Assembly (NCBI RefSeq): GCF_000745835.1
Contig: NZ_JQKB01000034.1
Coordinates: 1-59,038, forward strand
Direction: 5' to 3'
Length of the DNA stretch: 59,038 nucleotides
Source: Belnapia moabensis DSM 16746
GTDB taxonomy: Bacteria; Pseudomonadota; Alphaproteobacteria; Acetobacterales; Acetobacteraceae
A model generated the notes under the pieces. That model saw nothing but the letters and a program-made list of their open reading frames with translations. It made no database searches and was not told the origin of the DNA. Below are positions 7,478-15,233 of this stretch, in pieces. Made by a program: the position numbers and the translations under genes. Within the stretch, counting starts at the first letter, position 1. The number at the start of each line of letters is the position of its first letter.

Positions 7478-8626
7478 ATGACCCCACCGCTCCGCTTTCT
7501 CTGGCGCATGCTGGTCTTCCTCGCGGTGGTGCTCGGGGTCGGGTTGCTGCTGGCGCCGGAACTCGCCACCGCCTTCGCCGCCAATCCGCTGCTGAACGGG
7601 CTGATCCTCGGCGTCTTGGTCATGGGCATCGCCTGGAACCTCCGCCAGGTCTTGGTGCTGAAGCCGGAGGTCGCCTGGCTCGAGCATTTCCGCGCGCCGA
7701 GGCTCGGCGCCCCAGCGCAGCCGGCACCGAGCCTGCTCGGCCCGATGGCGAGCATGTTCTCCGCCCGGCGCTCGGACAGGCTCTCGCTCTCGGCGCCGGC
7801 GATGCGGAGCGTGCTGGACGGCATCGCCTCCCGCCTCGACGAGACACGGGAGCTGTCGCGCTACATGACCGGGCTGCTGATCTTCCTCGGCCTGCTCGGC
7901 ACCTTCTGGGGACTGTTGCTGACCATCGGCTCCGTCTCCGAGGTGATCGGGGGGATGTCGGTCGGGTCGGGGGATCTCAACCAGCTCTTCAACCAGTTGA
8001 AGACCGGGCTCGCGCAGCCGCTCAGGGGCATGGGAACGGCCTTCTCCTCCTCCATGCTCGGGCTGGCGGGGGCGCTGGTGCTCGGCTTCCTCGACCTGAC
8101 GGCGGGGCAGGCGCAGAACCGCTTCTACAACGAGCTGGAGGAATGGCTGGCGGGCATTACCCGGCTGTCCTCCGGCGTGCTGGGCGATGCGGGCGGCGAG
8201 GCGATGGGCAGCGTGCCGGCCTATGTGCAGGCGCTGCTGGAGCAGACGGCCGAGAACCTGGAGGGGCTTCAGCGCATCCTGGCCCGCGGCGAGGAGGGCC
8301 GGGCGCAGACCGGGCAGGCCATGCTGACGCTCACCGAGCGGCTGACGGCGCTGACCGACCAGATGCGTGCCAGCCAGTCCCTCATGCTGCGCGTCGCCGA
8401 GCAGCAGGCGCAGCTCGCCCCGGTTCTGGCGCGGCTGGCGGATGCGCAAGCACAGCCGCAGGTGGACGAGGTGCTGCGCGGGCATCTCCGTAATGCCGAG
8501 CTGCATCTCGCCCGGCTGGTCGATGAAGTGGCGCAGGGCCGGCAACAGGCGACCAACGAAATTCGCAGCGAAATCAAGCTAGTGGCGCGCACGATTGCGG
8601 CGCTCTCTGAAGATCAGTCGCGGTAA
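7478..8626 (+). CDS. MotA/TolQ/ExbB-type proton channel protein with long cytoplasmic tail
   Basis: A 382-residue inner-membrane protein with four hydrophobic segments at about 9-28, 36-53, 130-151 and 186-207. The last two carry the channel signature of the MotA/TolQ/ExbB family: GLLGTFWGLLLTI and LRGMGTAFSSSMLGLAGALVLG. A roughly 175-residue helical, Gln/Ala/Glu-rich tail follows and should sit in the cytoplasm. A GAGGA ribosome site (7466-7470) supports the ATG at 7478. The stop overlaps the start of the MotB-like gene by one base. Family members form pentamers around two copies of a MotB/TolR-like partner and convert proton flow into movement. Flagellar genes, tol genes and tonB are absent, so the role is unassigned. 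Confidence 0.8.
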   Translation: MTPPLRFLWRMLVFLAVVLGVGLLLAPELATAFAANPLLNGLILGVLVMGIAWNLRQVLVLKPEVAWLEHFRAPRLGAPAQPAPSLLGPMASMFSARRSDRLSLSAPAMRSVLDGIASRLDETRELSRYMTGLLIFLGLLGTFWGLLLTIGSVSEVIGGMSVGSGDLNQLFNQLKTGLAQPLRGMGTAFSSSMLGLAGALVLGFLDLTAGQAQNRFYNELEEWLAGITRLSSGVLGDAGGEAMGSVPAYVQALLEQTAENLEGLQRILARGEEGRAQTGQAMLTLTERLTALTDQMRASQSLMLRVAEQQAQLAPVLARLADAQAQPQVDEVLRGHLRNAELHLARLVDEVAQGRQQATNEIRSEIKLVARTIAALSEDQSR

Positions 8627-10251
8627 TGGCAGGGTCTGGCGGACGGCGCCGGGCACGGGGCGGCGGCGGGCTCGATGCCTGGCCGGGCTATGTGGATGCG
8701 CTTTCGACGCTCCTCATGGTGCTCATCTTCGTGCTGCTGGTCTTCGTGTTGGCCCAGGGCTTCCTCTCCGTCACCCTCTCCTCGCGTGACCGGGCGCTCG
8801 ACCGGCTGAACCGGCAGGTGGCCGAGCTGGCCGAGCTGCTGTCGCTGGAGCGTGGCCAGACCGGCGAGCTGCGCAGCGCCCTCACCCGCACCGCCGAGGA
8901 GCTGCGCGGAGCAGCGGCGGCGCGGGATGCCTTGCAGACGCAACTGCGCGACCTGCGGGATGAACGGGACCGGCTTTCCACCGAGCGTGATGCGGCACGC
9001 GGCGAGCGGGACCAGCTCACCGCGCGGCTGACCGATCTCGAGCTGACCAGCCGCGGCGCGCCGGAGCGCATCGCCGCGTTGGAGCGGCAATTGGCCGATG
9101 CCTTGCAGCGGGCCGAGGCGACCGGGGGCGACGCGGCACAGATCGTCGCCCGGCTGACCGAGGCAACGCGGGCCCTCGCCACCGAGCGGACCGGACGGCA
9201 GCAGCAGGAGGCGCGGGCGGCCGATCTCGACCGCCAGCTCGGCGACGCACGGGGCGCGGCGGAGACGGCGCGGCAGGAGCTTGCCGGCCTCAGGCGACAG
9301 TTGCAGGAGGCGCAGGGGCAGCTCGCCGAGACGCAACGTCAGCTCGCCGCCATGCGGCAGGAAATGGCGGCGCTCGACCAGCAGGTGAAGGTGGATCGCG
9401 CCACCATCGAGGCACGGCTCTCCGACATCGTCCGGCTCAACGAGCAGGTGCGGGCCCTCACCGCCTTGCGCGACCAGCTGGAGCGCCAGGCGCAGGAAGC
9501 CGCACGGCGCGCGGGCGACGAGGCGCAGCGGCGCACCGCTGCCGAGGCCGCGACCGGCAGCGAGCAGGAGCGGCGCCAGGCGGCGGAGCGGGTGGCAGCC
9601 GAGCAGGCTCGGCTCGCGGAAAGCGCCCGCGCCCAGGTTGCCCTGCTCGGCCGGCAGATCGAGGAACTGCGCAACCAGATCGCCCGGGTCGCGGCGGCGC
9701 TGGACGCGGCCGAAGCATCGGGGCGGGACAAGGATGCGCAGATCAGCGCCCTCGGTACCCGTCTGAATGCAGCCCTTGCCGCCCGGGTGGAGGAGCTGCA
9801 GCGCTACCGCAGCGACTTCTTCGGCCGGCTGCGGGACGTGCTGGGCGACCGGCCGGATGTGCGGATCGTCGGCGATCGCTTCGTCTTCCAGTCCGAGGTG
9901 CTCTTCCCGCCGGGCAGCGCCGAGCTGTCGGCGGCCGGCCAGCAGCAGATCCGGGCGATCGCGCGCGTGCTGCAGGATCTCGCGGCGAAAATCCCGCAGG
10001 ATGTAAACTGGCTGTTGCGCGTCGACGGCCATGCCGACCGCACGCCGATCCGCAGCCCGCGCTATGCCAGCAATTGGGAGCTTTCAGCGGCGCGCGCCAT
10101 CGCCGTATCGCAGTTGCTGATGGCCGAGGGGCTGCCGCCAAACCGCGTGGCGGCGACGGCCTTCGGCGACAACCAGCCGCTCGATGCGGGCGACACGCCG
10201 GAGGCGCTGGCGCGCAACCGGCGGATCGAGCTGCGGTTGACCGATCGCTAG
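8626..10251 (+). CDS. MotB-like protein: one membrane helix, long coiled coil, OmpA domain
   Basis: A 541-residue protein. A short basic N-terminus leads into one transmembrane segment (about 26-48), preceded by Asp24 in GYVDALSTLL, where MotB-type proteins keep their proton-binding aspartate. Residues 52-385 are an almost unbroken heptad-rich coiled coil of Leu, Arg, Glu, Gln and Ala. The last 115 residues are an OmpA-like peptidoglycan-binding domain: VFQSEVLFPPGSAELS, VDGHADRTPI, SNWELSAARAIAV and ARNRRIELRL. The layout resembles ZorB/MotB with a much longer periplasmic stalk. It overlaps the MotA-like gene by one base. It is expected to anchor the channel to the cell wall at a distance set by the coil. 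Confidence 0.82.
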   Translation: MAGSGGRRRARGGGGLDAWPGYVDALSTLLMVLIFVLLVFVLAQGFLSVTLSSRDRALDRLNRQVAELAELLSLERGQTGELRSALTRTAEELRGAAAARDALQTQLRDLRDERDRLSTERDAARGERDQLTARLTDLELTSRGAPERIAALERQLADALQRAEATGGDAAQIVARLTEATRALATERTGRQQQEARAADLDRQLGDARGAAETARQELAGLRRQLQEAQGQLAETQRQLAAMRQEMAALDQQVKVDRATIEARLSDIVRLNEQVRALTALRDQLERQAQEAARRAGDEAQRRTAAEAATGSEQERRQAAERVAAEQARLAESARAQVALLGRQIEELRNQIARVAAALDAAEASGRDKDAQISALGTRLNAALAARVEELQRYRSDFFGRLRDVLGDRPDVRIVGDRFVFQSEVLFPPGSAELSAAGQQQIRAIARVLQDLAAKIPQDVNWLLRVDGHADRTPIRSPRYASNWELSAARAIAVSQLLMAEGLPPNRVAATAFGDNQPLDAGDTPEALARNRRIELRLTDR

Positions 10252-10254
10252 AGC

Positions 10255-10300
10255 ACCCCGATCGGGTAGGATCATCCGATCAGGAGCATTTTACTCGACT
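10255..10300 (+). terminator. Weak hairpin after the MotAB-like operon
   Basis: An inverted repeat GATCGG/CCGATC (10260-10265 and 10276-10281) starts 9 bases after the MotB-like stop and is followed by AGGAGCATTTTA. It could be a weak terminator. The flanking GAGCACC...GGAGCATTTT arrangement also resembles small palindromic repeats common in alphaproteobacterial intergenic DNA. The remaining bases up to 10351, before the convergent regulator gene, show nothing else. Confidence 0.35.
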
Positions 10301-10351
10301 CGGCAATACCTTGACGGGGCTTCTTCAGACCAGTTGCGAATGCGAATCGCC

Positions 10352-11068
10352 CTAGGCCGGCGGATTGCCGGCGACCGGGTCTAGCTTGTAGCCACCGGCT
10401 TCGGTCAGCAGCAGCCGGGTATGGGAGGGGTCGGGCTCGATCTTCTGCCGCAGGCGGTAGATGTGAGTCTCGAGCGTATGCGTCGTCACCGCGCTGTTGT
10501 AGCCCCAGACCTCGTTCAGCAGGATCTGCCGCGGCACGGGCTTGCCGCCCGCCCGATAGAGGAATTTGAGGATCGCGCTTTCCTTGTCGGTCAGGCGGAT
10601 CTTGCGGTTGCGAGCCGGCTCCATCAGCAGCTTGGCGCTTGGGCGGAAGAGGTAGGGCCCGACGGTGAAGACCGCGTCCTCGCTGTTGTCGAAGACCCGC
10701 AGCTGGGCGCGGACCCGGGCCAGCAGCTCCGGCAGGCGGAAGGGCTTTGCAATGTAGTCATTGGCGCCGGCATCGAGACCGCGGATGATGTCGGCCTCCG
10801 CATCCGCGCCGGTCAGCATGATGATCGGCATCTGCCGCCCCTCGCGGCGGAGCTTGGCGCAGAAGTCGCGGCCATCCGCATCGGGCAGGCCGATGTCGAG
10901 GAGGATGGCGTCGTAGCGGGCATTGGCATTGGCCAGCTTCGCTTCCGCCTCGCCCGCGCTCTCGGCTTCGTCGGCGGCGAAGTCGCCATCGATGGCGAGT
11001 TGCTCGACCAGGGTGGAACGCAGGGCAGCATCGTCCTCGACGATCAGGATAGGGCGGGGCGTCGCCAT
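10352..11068 (-). CDS. OmpR/PhoB-family response regulator (orphan)
   Basis: A 238-residue two-domain regulator. The receiver domain (about 5-120) has the acidic pair Glu11/Asp12-Asp13, the phospho-acceptor Asp58 in LLDIGLPDADG, and the conserved lysine in DYIAKPF. The C-terminal winged helix (about 135-232) reads LTDKESAILKFLYRAGGKPVPRQILLNEVWG, then TLETHIYRLRQKIE, typical of OmpR-type DNA binding. No histidine kinase is encoded nearby, so its partner is elsewhere. The gene converges on the MotAB-like operon, so control of that operon is possible but not shown. The ATG at 11068 is preceded by GGAGGTCC on its own strand. Confidence 0.88.
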   Translation of the reverse strand: MATPRPILIVEDDAALRSTLVEQLAIDGDFAADEAESAGEAEAKLANANARYDAILLDIGLPDADGRDFCAKLRREGRQMPIIMLTGADAEADIIRGLDAGANDYIAKPFRLPELLARVRAQLRVFDNSEDAVFTVGPYLFRPSAKLLMEPARNRKIRLTDKESAILKFLYRAGGKPVPRQILLNEVWGYNSAVTTHTLETHIYRLRQKIEPDPSHTRLLLTEAGGYKLDPVAGNPPA

Positions 11069-11293
11069 TGGACCTCCGAAAAAGACATCGCCAATTCGCT
11101 ATGCCGGACGCATTTGGCGACCAGGGCTCAGCGATTGAAACCATAAAGCGAACCTGCGCACCTCACGGATGCGTCGGTTAGGCTACACGTTATTGCGAAA
11201 CAGGTTCGAACACTGGCCTGCAGGCAGTCAGTGCCCGCACCGGCCAGTGAAGCTTATCTTGTAACGTTCTGAAAAGACGGCAAACCTGTATGG
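11069..11293. promoter_or_regulatory. Upstream region of the response regulator with a nested palindrome
   Basis: These 225 bases are less GC-rich than the surroundings and hold no gene that I can support. A nested inverted repeat is visible: outer arms ACTGGCC/GGCCAGT at 11212-11218 and 11242-11248, inner arms GGCA/TGCC. It has no T run on either side. It may be a regulatory site for the response regulator or a transcript-ending structure for the DUF1491 gene read into it. Both readings are guesses. Confidence 0.35.
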
Positions 11294-11635
11294 TCAGAGC
11301 AGCTTGCCTTCGAAAGGCGGCACCAGATCCGGTGCTTCGAACTCCACAACCCATAAATCCGGGTCGCGTTTCACTTGCCGTTCGATATAGGCATCGGCCA
11401 CCGCCTCCTCGACGGGTACCGGCCCGGTGCTGCGGAGCCAGGCGGGGCGACCCTCCGCATCACGCACCTGGCTGAGCACGACGAGGCCTTCCCGACCGCG
11501 CAGCACGCAGAGGATGCCGCCCGAATCCGGGTCACCCCTGCGCAGCACCGCACCGCTGCGGCCGCCGATATCGGCGAGCCGCAATGCCATAGAGACCCAG
11601 ATGCCGGCCTTCACGCGCGCTTCCATGAAGCGCAT
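11294..11635 (-). CDS. DUF1491 family protein
   Basis: A protein of about 113 residues matching the alphaproteobacterial DUF1491 family: VKAGIWVSMALRLADIGGRSGAVLRRGDPDSGGILCVL, followed by WLRSTGPVPVEEAVADAYIERQVKRDPDLWVVEFE. The role of the family is unknown. Two starts are possible, ATG at 11635 (MRFMEARVKAG) and ATG at 11626 (MEARVKAG); family members usually begin close to the ARLKAG-like segment, so the shorter one is quite possible. A reading that extends further upstream lacks similarity. The small gene at 11732 is divergent from it. Confidence 0.75.
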   Translation of the reverse strand: MRFMEARVKAGIWVSMALRLADIGGRSGAVLRRGDPDSGGILCVLRGREGLVVLSQVRDAEGRPAWLRSTGPVPVEEAVADAYIERQVKRDPDLWVVEFEAPDLVPPFEGKLL

Positions 11636-11731
11636 AGGCCCGGAACCGGGTACGCCCGGCAAGCCCCTGCTTGCCGAGAGCCGCGACCTCCGCCACATCT
11701 CGGGCGATCAGGGCCAGGATGGGGTTGGACC

Positions 11732-11944
11732 GTGGACCAGCGTAAGATGACCGAGGGCCAGCGCGCCTATGAGGCGAAGCGGGCGGCCAAGGCAGGGATG
11801 AGCCTGGAGAAATGGATGGCGCTCAAGGCGAAGGAAGCCGAGGCGGAGCGCGCCGCCGCAGCCAAGGCGGTGGAAACCACACAGCCGACCAAGAAAAGCG
11901 GCTTTTTCAGCAGGTTGATGGAGCGGGCTCAGAAGCCGATTTAG
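11732..11944 (+). CDS. Small conserved-looking basic protein, unknown function
   Basis: A short, strongly basic and helical product of 70 residues (GTG start at 11732) or 65 residues (ATG at 11747). It reads MTEGQRAYEAKRAAKAGMSL, then EKWMALKAKEAEAER, and ends with a KKSGFFSRLMERAQKPI tail. The tail has a hydrophobic-basic amphipathic look, perhaps for membrane or partner contact. Codon third positions are GC-rich as in neighbouring genes, which supports real coding. The stop overlaps the end of the convergent cytochrome b561 gene by 4 bases. I recognise no named domain, though similar short AKRAAKAG-type proteins occur in alphaproteobacteria. Confidence 0.6.
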   Translation: MDQRKMTEGQRAYEAKRAAKAGMSLEKWMALKAKEAEAERAAAAKAVETTQPTKKSGFFSRLMERAQKPI

Positions 11945-12468
11945 ATCATTCGCAGTAGGGTTCCGTCGCGGCGGATGGCTTGGTGAAAGATCACCCCGCC
12001 GATATGGAGGACGAGCAGCACGAGGATCGCGTAGCCACCAACCGTATGGGCGGTCTGGATGGCACCGGCGAGCGTCTCGTTCGTCTCCATGAATTTCGGT
12101 AACTCGATGAAGCCAAGATAGGCCGTCTGGCCGCGCAGCGGGAAGCCCCAGGCATTGGTGGCGATGAAGCCGAGGATCGGCTGCAGGATCAGCAGCGCAT
12201 ACAGCGCATGATGGACCCCGGCAGCGGTGCGCCGCAGCAGCAGGGGAATGTGGTCCGGCAGCGGCTGCGGTGGATAGGCGGCGCGCCAGGCGAGGCGAGC
12301 CAGCGCGACAATGAGAATAGTCAAACCAGCCGATTCATGAACGGCATAGAAGGGCATCTTCACGTCATCTTTGATGAACTGAATGACGAAACCGACCGGC
12401 CAAGCCAGGGCCAGCAAGGCGACGGTGACCCAGTGGAACCACTTCGATCCGGTGCTGTAGGCCTGCAT
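11941..12468 (-). CDS. Cytochrome b561 family protein
   Basis: A 175-residue inner-membrane protein with four hydrophobic helices (about 13-33, 46-66, 85-105, 143-163) and histidines placed for two haem b groups. They are His11 in KWFHW, the His in YAVHESAGL, the His in GVHHALYALL and the late His in VLHIGGVIFHQ. Bacterial b561 proteins move electrons from quinol to acceptors, for example as superoxide:ubiquinone oxidoreductase. The ATG at 12468 is chosen because GGAGGCGCC lies 3 to 11 bases before it; a longer reading adds an unlikely N-terminus. It is divergent from the DUF429-like gene, with only 18 bases between the starts. Confidence 0.82.
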   Translation of the reverse strand: MQAYSTGSKWFHWVTVALLALAWPVGFVIQFIKDDVKMPFYAVHESAGLTILIVALARLAWRAAYPPQPLPDHIPLLLRRTAAGVHHALYALLILQPILGFIATNAWGFPLRGQTAYLGFIELPKFMETNETLAGAIQTAHTVGGYAILVLLVLHIGGVIFHQAIRRDGTLLRMI

Positions 12469-12486
12469 GACGGCGCCTCCTCTGGC

Positions 12487-13419
12487 GTGGTCGCCGCCCA
12501 TGCCGATTGGAGCATCGACCCGCGCAAGCGTTGGATATCAGTGGCTGAGCGTAAAGGGGAAGGTTGGCGCATGGCGGCGCCGCGGCCGGTTGGGGCGCTG
12601 GAGGGGCTGGTTGAGGGGCTGATCGCCCCCGGGCGAGCGGTGGCGCTGGGGCTCGACCTGCCGCTCGGCCTGCCGCGGGCTTATGCGGCGGGCCGGGCGG
12701 AGGCGGGCTTTCTGGATTTCCTGCACGGGCTGGCGGCGCGGCCCGGCTTCTTCGAGGTGAGCGCGGGGCTGGAGACGGTTTCGGCGGAGCGGCCCTTCTA
12801 CCCGGCGCGCGGCATCAAGGGGATGACTCGGGCGGCGCATGCGGCAGCGCTCGGCTTCAGCGGGCCAGAGGGACTGTCGCGCTGGTGCGACCGGGCGACG
12901 GCGGAACGGCCGGCGGGAGCGCCGGTGTTCTGGACACTCGGGGCGAACCAGTCGGGCAAGGCGGCGATCGGCGCCTGGAGGGACTGGCTGGTGCCAGCGC
13001 TCGGCGCGGGGGCACCGGTCCGGCTCTGGCCCTTCGAGGGAACGTTGCACGATCTGCTGGCGCCGGGGTGGGCGGTGCTGGCCGAGGTCTATCCGGCGGA
13101 GGCGCTGCGGCAGTGCGGGCTTCGTCTCGAAGGCAGCAAGCGGGCGCAGGGGCCGCGGCGGACACTGGCCCCAGCCCTGCTCGCCCTCCTGGCAGCGCGT
13201 GGCGTGGTGCCGGAGCCGCGTTTGGAGGCCACCATCGCCGATGGGTTCGGCGCAGATGCGGCGGGGGAGGACCGCTTCGATTCGGTGATCGGGCTGCTCG
13301 GGCTGATCGGCGTGCTGGATGGGGTGCGGCCGGACTTCATCCCGGACGATCCCTGGGTCTGGCGCTGGGAGGGCTGGGTGCTGGGGCAGACGGCGCTGCC
13401 CCGCCTCGTCACGCCATGA
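12487..13419 (+). CDS. DUF429-like predicted RNase H-fold protein
   Basis: A 310-residue protein from a GTG start. Near the N-terminus it reads AHADWSIDPRKRWISVAER, with an aspartate on the first strand as in RNase H-like folds. DLPLGLPRAYA and EVYPAEALRQCGLRLEGSKR follow, and a late AAGEDRFDSVIGLLGLIGVL places another acidic pair. The order of acidic residues and the EVYPAE segment resemble DUF429 predicted nucleases, but I cannot be certain of the family. The gene is divergent from cytochrome b561 and overlaps the convergent VOC gene by 11 bases. Its substrate and role are unknown. Confidence 0.55.
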   Translation: MVAAHADWSIDPRKRWISVAERKGEGWRMAAPRPVGALEGLVEGLIAPGRAVALGLDLPLGLPRAYAAGRAEAGFLDFLHGLAARPGFFEVSAGLETVSAERPFYPARGIKGMTRAAHAAALGFSGPEGLSRWCDRATAERPAGAPVFWTLGANQSGKAAIGAWRDWLVPALGAGAPVRLWPFEGTLHDLLAPGWAVLAEVYPAEALRQCGLRLEGSKRAQGPRRTLAPALLALLAARGVVPEPRLEATIADGFGADAAGEDRFDSVIGLLGLIGVLDGVRPDFIPDDPWVWRWEGWVLGQTALPRLVTP

Positions 13420-14245
13420 AGTCGAGCGTCGTGTTCATCGCCTCGCGGGCCGGGATGCGGAGGAGGCCGGGCGCCTCAATGAAGGGCACGCCATTGATGC
13501 GGAGCGCCGAGGCCGTCTCCGCCAGCGAGCGGATGCGGAGTCCGAGCAGCGCCATGTGGTCGCCGCGGCCGGCCGGGTCGGGCGCCGCCTCACCCAGTTC
13601 GGAGGCGACGGTGGCATGCGGGGCGGCTTCCACCACCGCCTCGCCGGACTGGAGCGTGGCGCGCCCATCCGACCCGATGCTCACCGCATCGGCGCCGAAC
13701 ATGCGGCGGAAGAGCGCCGCCTGCCGCTCCGGGTCCCGCACCGAGAGCAGGATGCGGGCGACGCCGAGCCCGCCATTGGGGTGGGACTGCCATTCCGGGC
13801 GCCAGACATGCTCCGGTGTCAGGTGCTCGCACCAATAGAGGCGGCCGTCGAAGGCGGCGGCGCGGTCGAGGCGAGCGGTGCGAAACCTGGCGTCCTGCCG
13901 TGTGCCGTCGGGCAGATCGGCGGGGCGGTGGAAGGCCTGGGCGGGCCCGACCGGCACGCCGCGGGCCTGCTGCGCGGCGGCGAGCGCCTCGGCGTCGCCA
14001 GTACGGAAGACGAGGCCGTTCAGCCCGATTGGATAGGGCGCGATATCGGGGCGAAGCGCGCCGCCCGGCACATCGGTGCCGAGCAGTTCCAGATAGTCGC
14101 GGCCGAGGATCGCCAGATGGTTGGCGGAGCCGAGGCTGTGCTTGCCCATCGGCGTCAGTTGGAAGCCGAGGCGGCGCCAGGCCTCGGCACCCTCGGCCAT
14201 GCGGTCGCGGACATCGATGACGATGTGGTCGATGAGGTTGTCCAT
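13409..14245 (-). CDS. VOC-superfamily (glyoxalase-like) protein
   Basis: A 278-residue protein with an N-terminal glyoxalase-type module beginning MDNLIDHIVIDVRD and GKHSLGSANHLAILGRDYLELLG. A second module begins around LSVRDPERQAALFRRMFG. The glyoxalase_3-like layout with DH(I)V and a late EAP segment suggests a metal-dependent VOC enzyme or a binding protein. It is the last gene of a five-gene minus-strand operon: one base separates it from the ketopantoate-reductase-like gene upstream. In that setting it may act on an intermediate of the same pathway. The reaction cannot be told from sequence alone. Confidence 0.72.
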   Translation of the reverse strand: MDNLIDHIVIDVRDRMAEGAEAWRRLGFQLTPMGKHSLGSANHLAILGRDYLELLGTDVPGGALRPDIAPYPIGLNGLVFRTGDAEALAAAQQARGVPVGPAQAFHRPADLPDGTRQDARFRTARLDRAAAFDGRLYWCEHLTPEHVWRPEWQSHPNGGLGVARILLSVRDPERQAALFRRMFGADAVSIGSDGRATLQSGEAVVEAAPHATVASELGEAAPDPAGRGDHMALLGLRIRSLAETASALRINGVPFIEAPGLLRIPAREAMNTTLDFMA

Positions 14246-14246
14246 C

Positions 14247-15233
14247 TCACCCCTCCCGGCGATAGAGGCCGGCGGCTTCGGCGGCCTGGGCGGCGAGCGC
14301 CACCATCAGGGCGAGCGTCGGCGCCGCCACACCGCGCTCCCGTGCCAGGCGGAGCGGTGCCTGGAAGAGCGCATCGACCTCCATCGGCCGGCCAGCCTCG
14401 AGGTCCTGCAGGATGGAGGGCTTGTGCGGGATGTCGGCCGAGAGGTTGATCCTGTCCTCCGCCGCGCCGCCGACCGGGCGCCCCATGGCGGCGGCGATGG
14501 CGAGGCCCTCCTTCACCACCTCCACCGCTGCGGCGCGGACGGTGGCGTCGCGGAAGGTCTCCTGCATGTTGCGTCGGCTGAGGATGCAGAAGGGGCCGTT
14601 GGAGAGGTTGTTCAGCAGCTTGGCCCAGACATCGGTGCGGATGTCCTCGGCGACGCTGCAGGGGAGGCCGCCCTGCTTGAAGGCGCCGGCCAGCGCCATG
14701 GCGCGGGGGCTGCGGGAGCCGTCCGGCTCGCCGAGGATGAGCTTGCTCGACTTGCTGGTGACCTCGATGATTCCGGGCTCCGGCACGGAGCAGGCGGAAT
14801 AGACCACGCCGCCGATCGCCCGCGCCGGGCCGACGGCATTCCAGACCGCGTCGCCGGGATCGGCCTCGGGGACGCGCCGGCCCTCCTCAGCTCCGCCATG
14901 ATGGGCGAAGTACCACCAGGGGATGCCGTTGGTGACGAAGGCGACCGGCGTCTCCGGCCCGAGCAGCGGGGCGATGGCGCGGGCGACGCCGGCCAAGGCC
15001 GGGACCTTGGTGCAGACGACGACGGCATCCTGCGGGCCGAGCTCGGCCGGGTCGGCAGCGGCCTTGGGGCGGCATTCAATCGCGCCGTCCGGCAGGCGGA
15101 TGGTCAGGCCGCGCTCGCGGATGGCGGCAAGCTGGGCGCCACGGGCGACGACCGAGACCTCGGCGCCGCCCTGGGCCAGCCGGCCGGCGAGATGGCCGCC
15201 GATAGCGCCAGGGCCGTAGATGCAAATCTTCAT
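14247..15233 (-). CDS. 2-dehydropantoate 2-reductase-like protein, copy 1
   Basis: A 328-residue NADPH-dependent dehydrogenase of the ApbA/PanE fold. The Rossmann motif MKICIYGPGAIGGHLAGRLA is followed by VVVCTKVPA, with the family lysine, and by the C-terminal helical domain (WAKLLNNLSNGPFCIL; HKPSILQDLEAGRPMEVDAL). Ketopantoate reductases reduce ketopantoate in coenzyme A synthesis, but duplicates inside catabolic operons often act on other 2-oxo or 2-hydroxy acids. The start overlaps the stop of the second copy by 4 bases (ATGA). The two are paralogues, with clear similarity along the whole length, so the true substrate may be related but different for each. Confidence 0.8.
   Translation of the reverse strand: MKICIYGPGAIGGHLAGRLAQGGAEVSVVARGAQLAAIRERGLTIRLPDGAIECRPKAAADPAELGPQDAVVVCTKVPALAGVARAIAPLLGPETPVAFVTNGIPWWYFAHHGGAEEGRRVPEADPGDAVWNAVGPARAIGGVVYSACSVPEPGIIEVTSKSSKLILGEPDGSRSPRAMALAGAFKQGGLPCSVAEDIRTDVWAKLLNNLSNGPFCILSRRNMQETFRDATVRAAAVEVVKEGLAIAAAMGRPVGGAAEDRINLSADIPHKPSILQDLEAGRPMEVDALFQAPLRLARERGVAAPTLALMVALAAQAAEAAGLYRREG

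Noticed and set aside
6943-10251. Zorya anti-phage defence system
   Set aside because: The channel pair resembles ZorAB, but no ZorC, ZorD or ZorE-like gene is adjacent and there is no other defence gene. Kept only as a structural comparison.
7478-10251. Flagellar motor motA/motB
   Set aside because: The MotA-like protein has a different helix spacing and tail, the partner has a very long coiled coil, and no flagellar genes are present.
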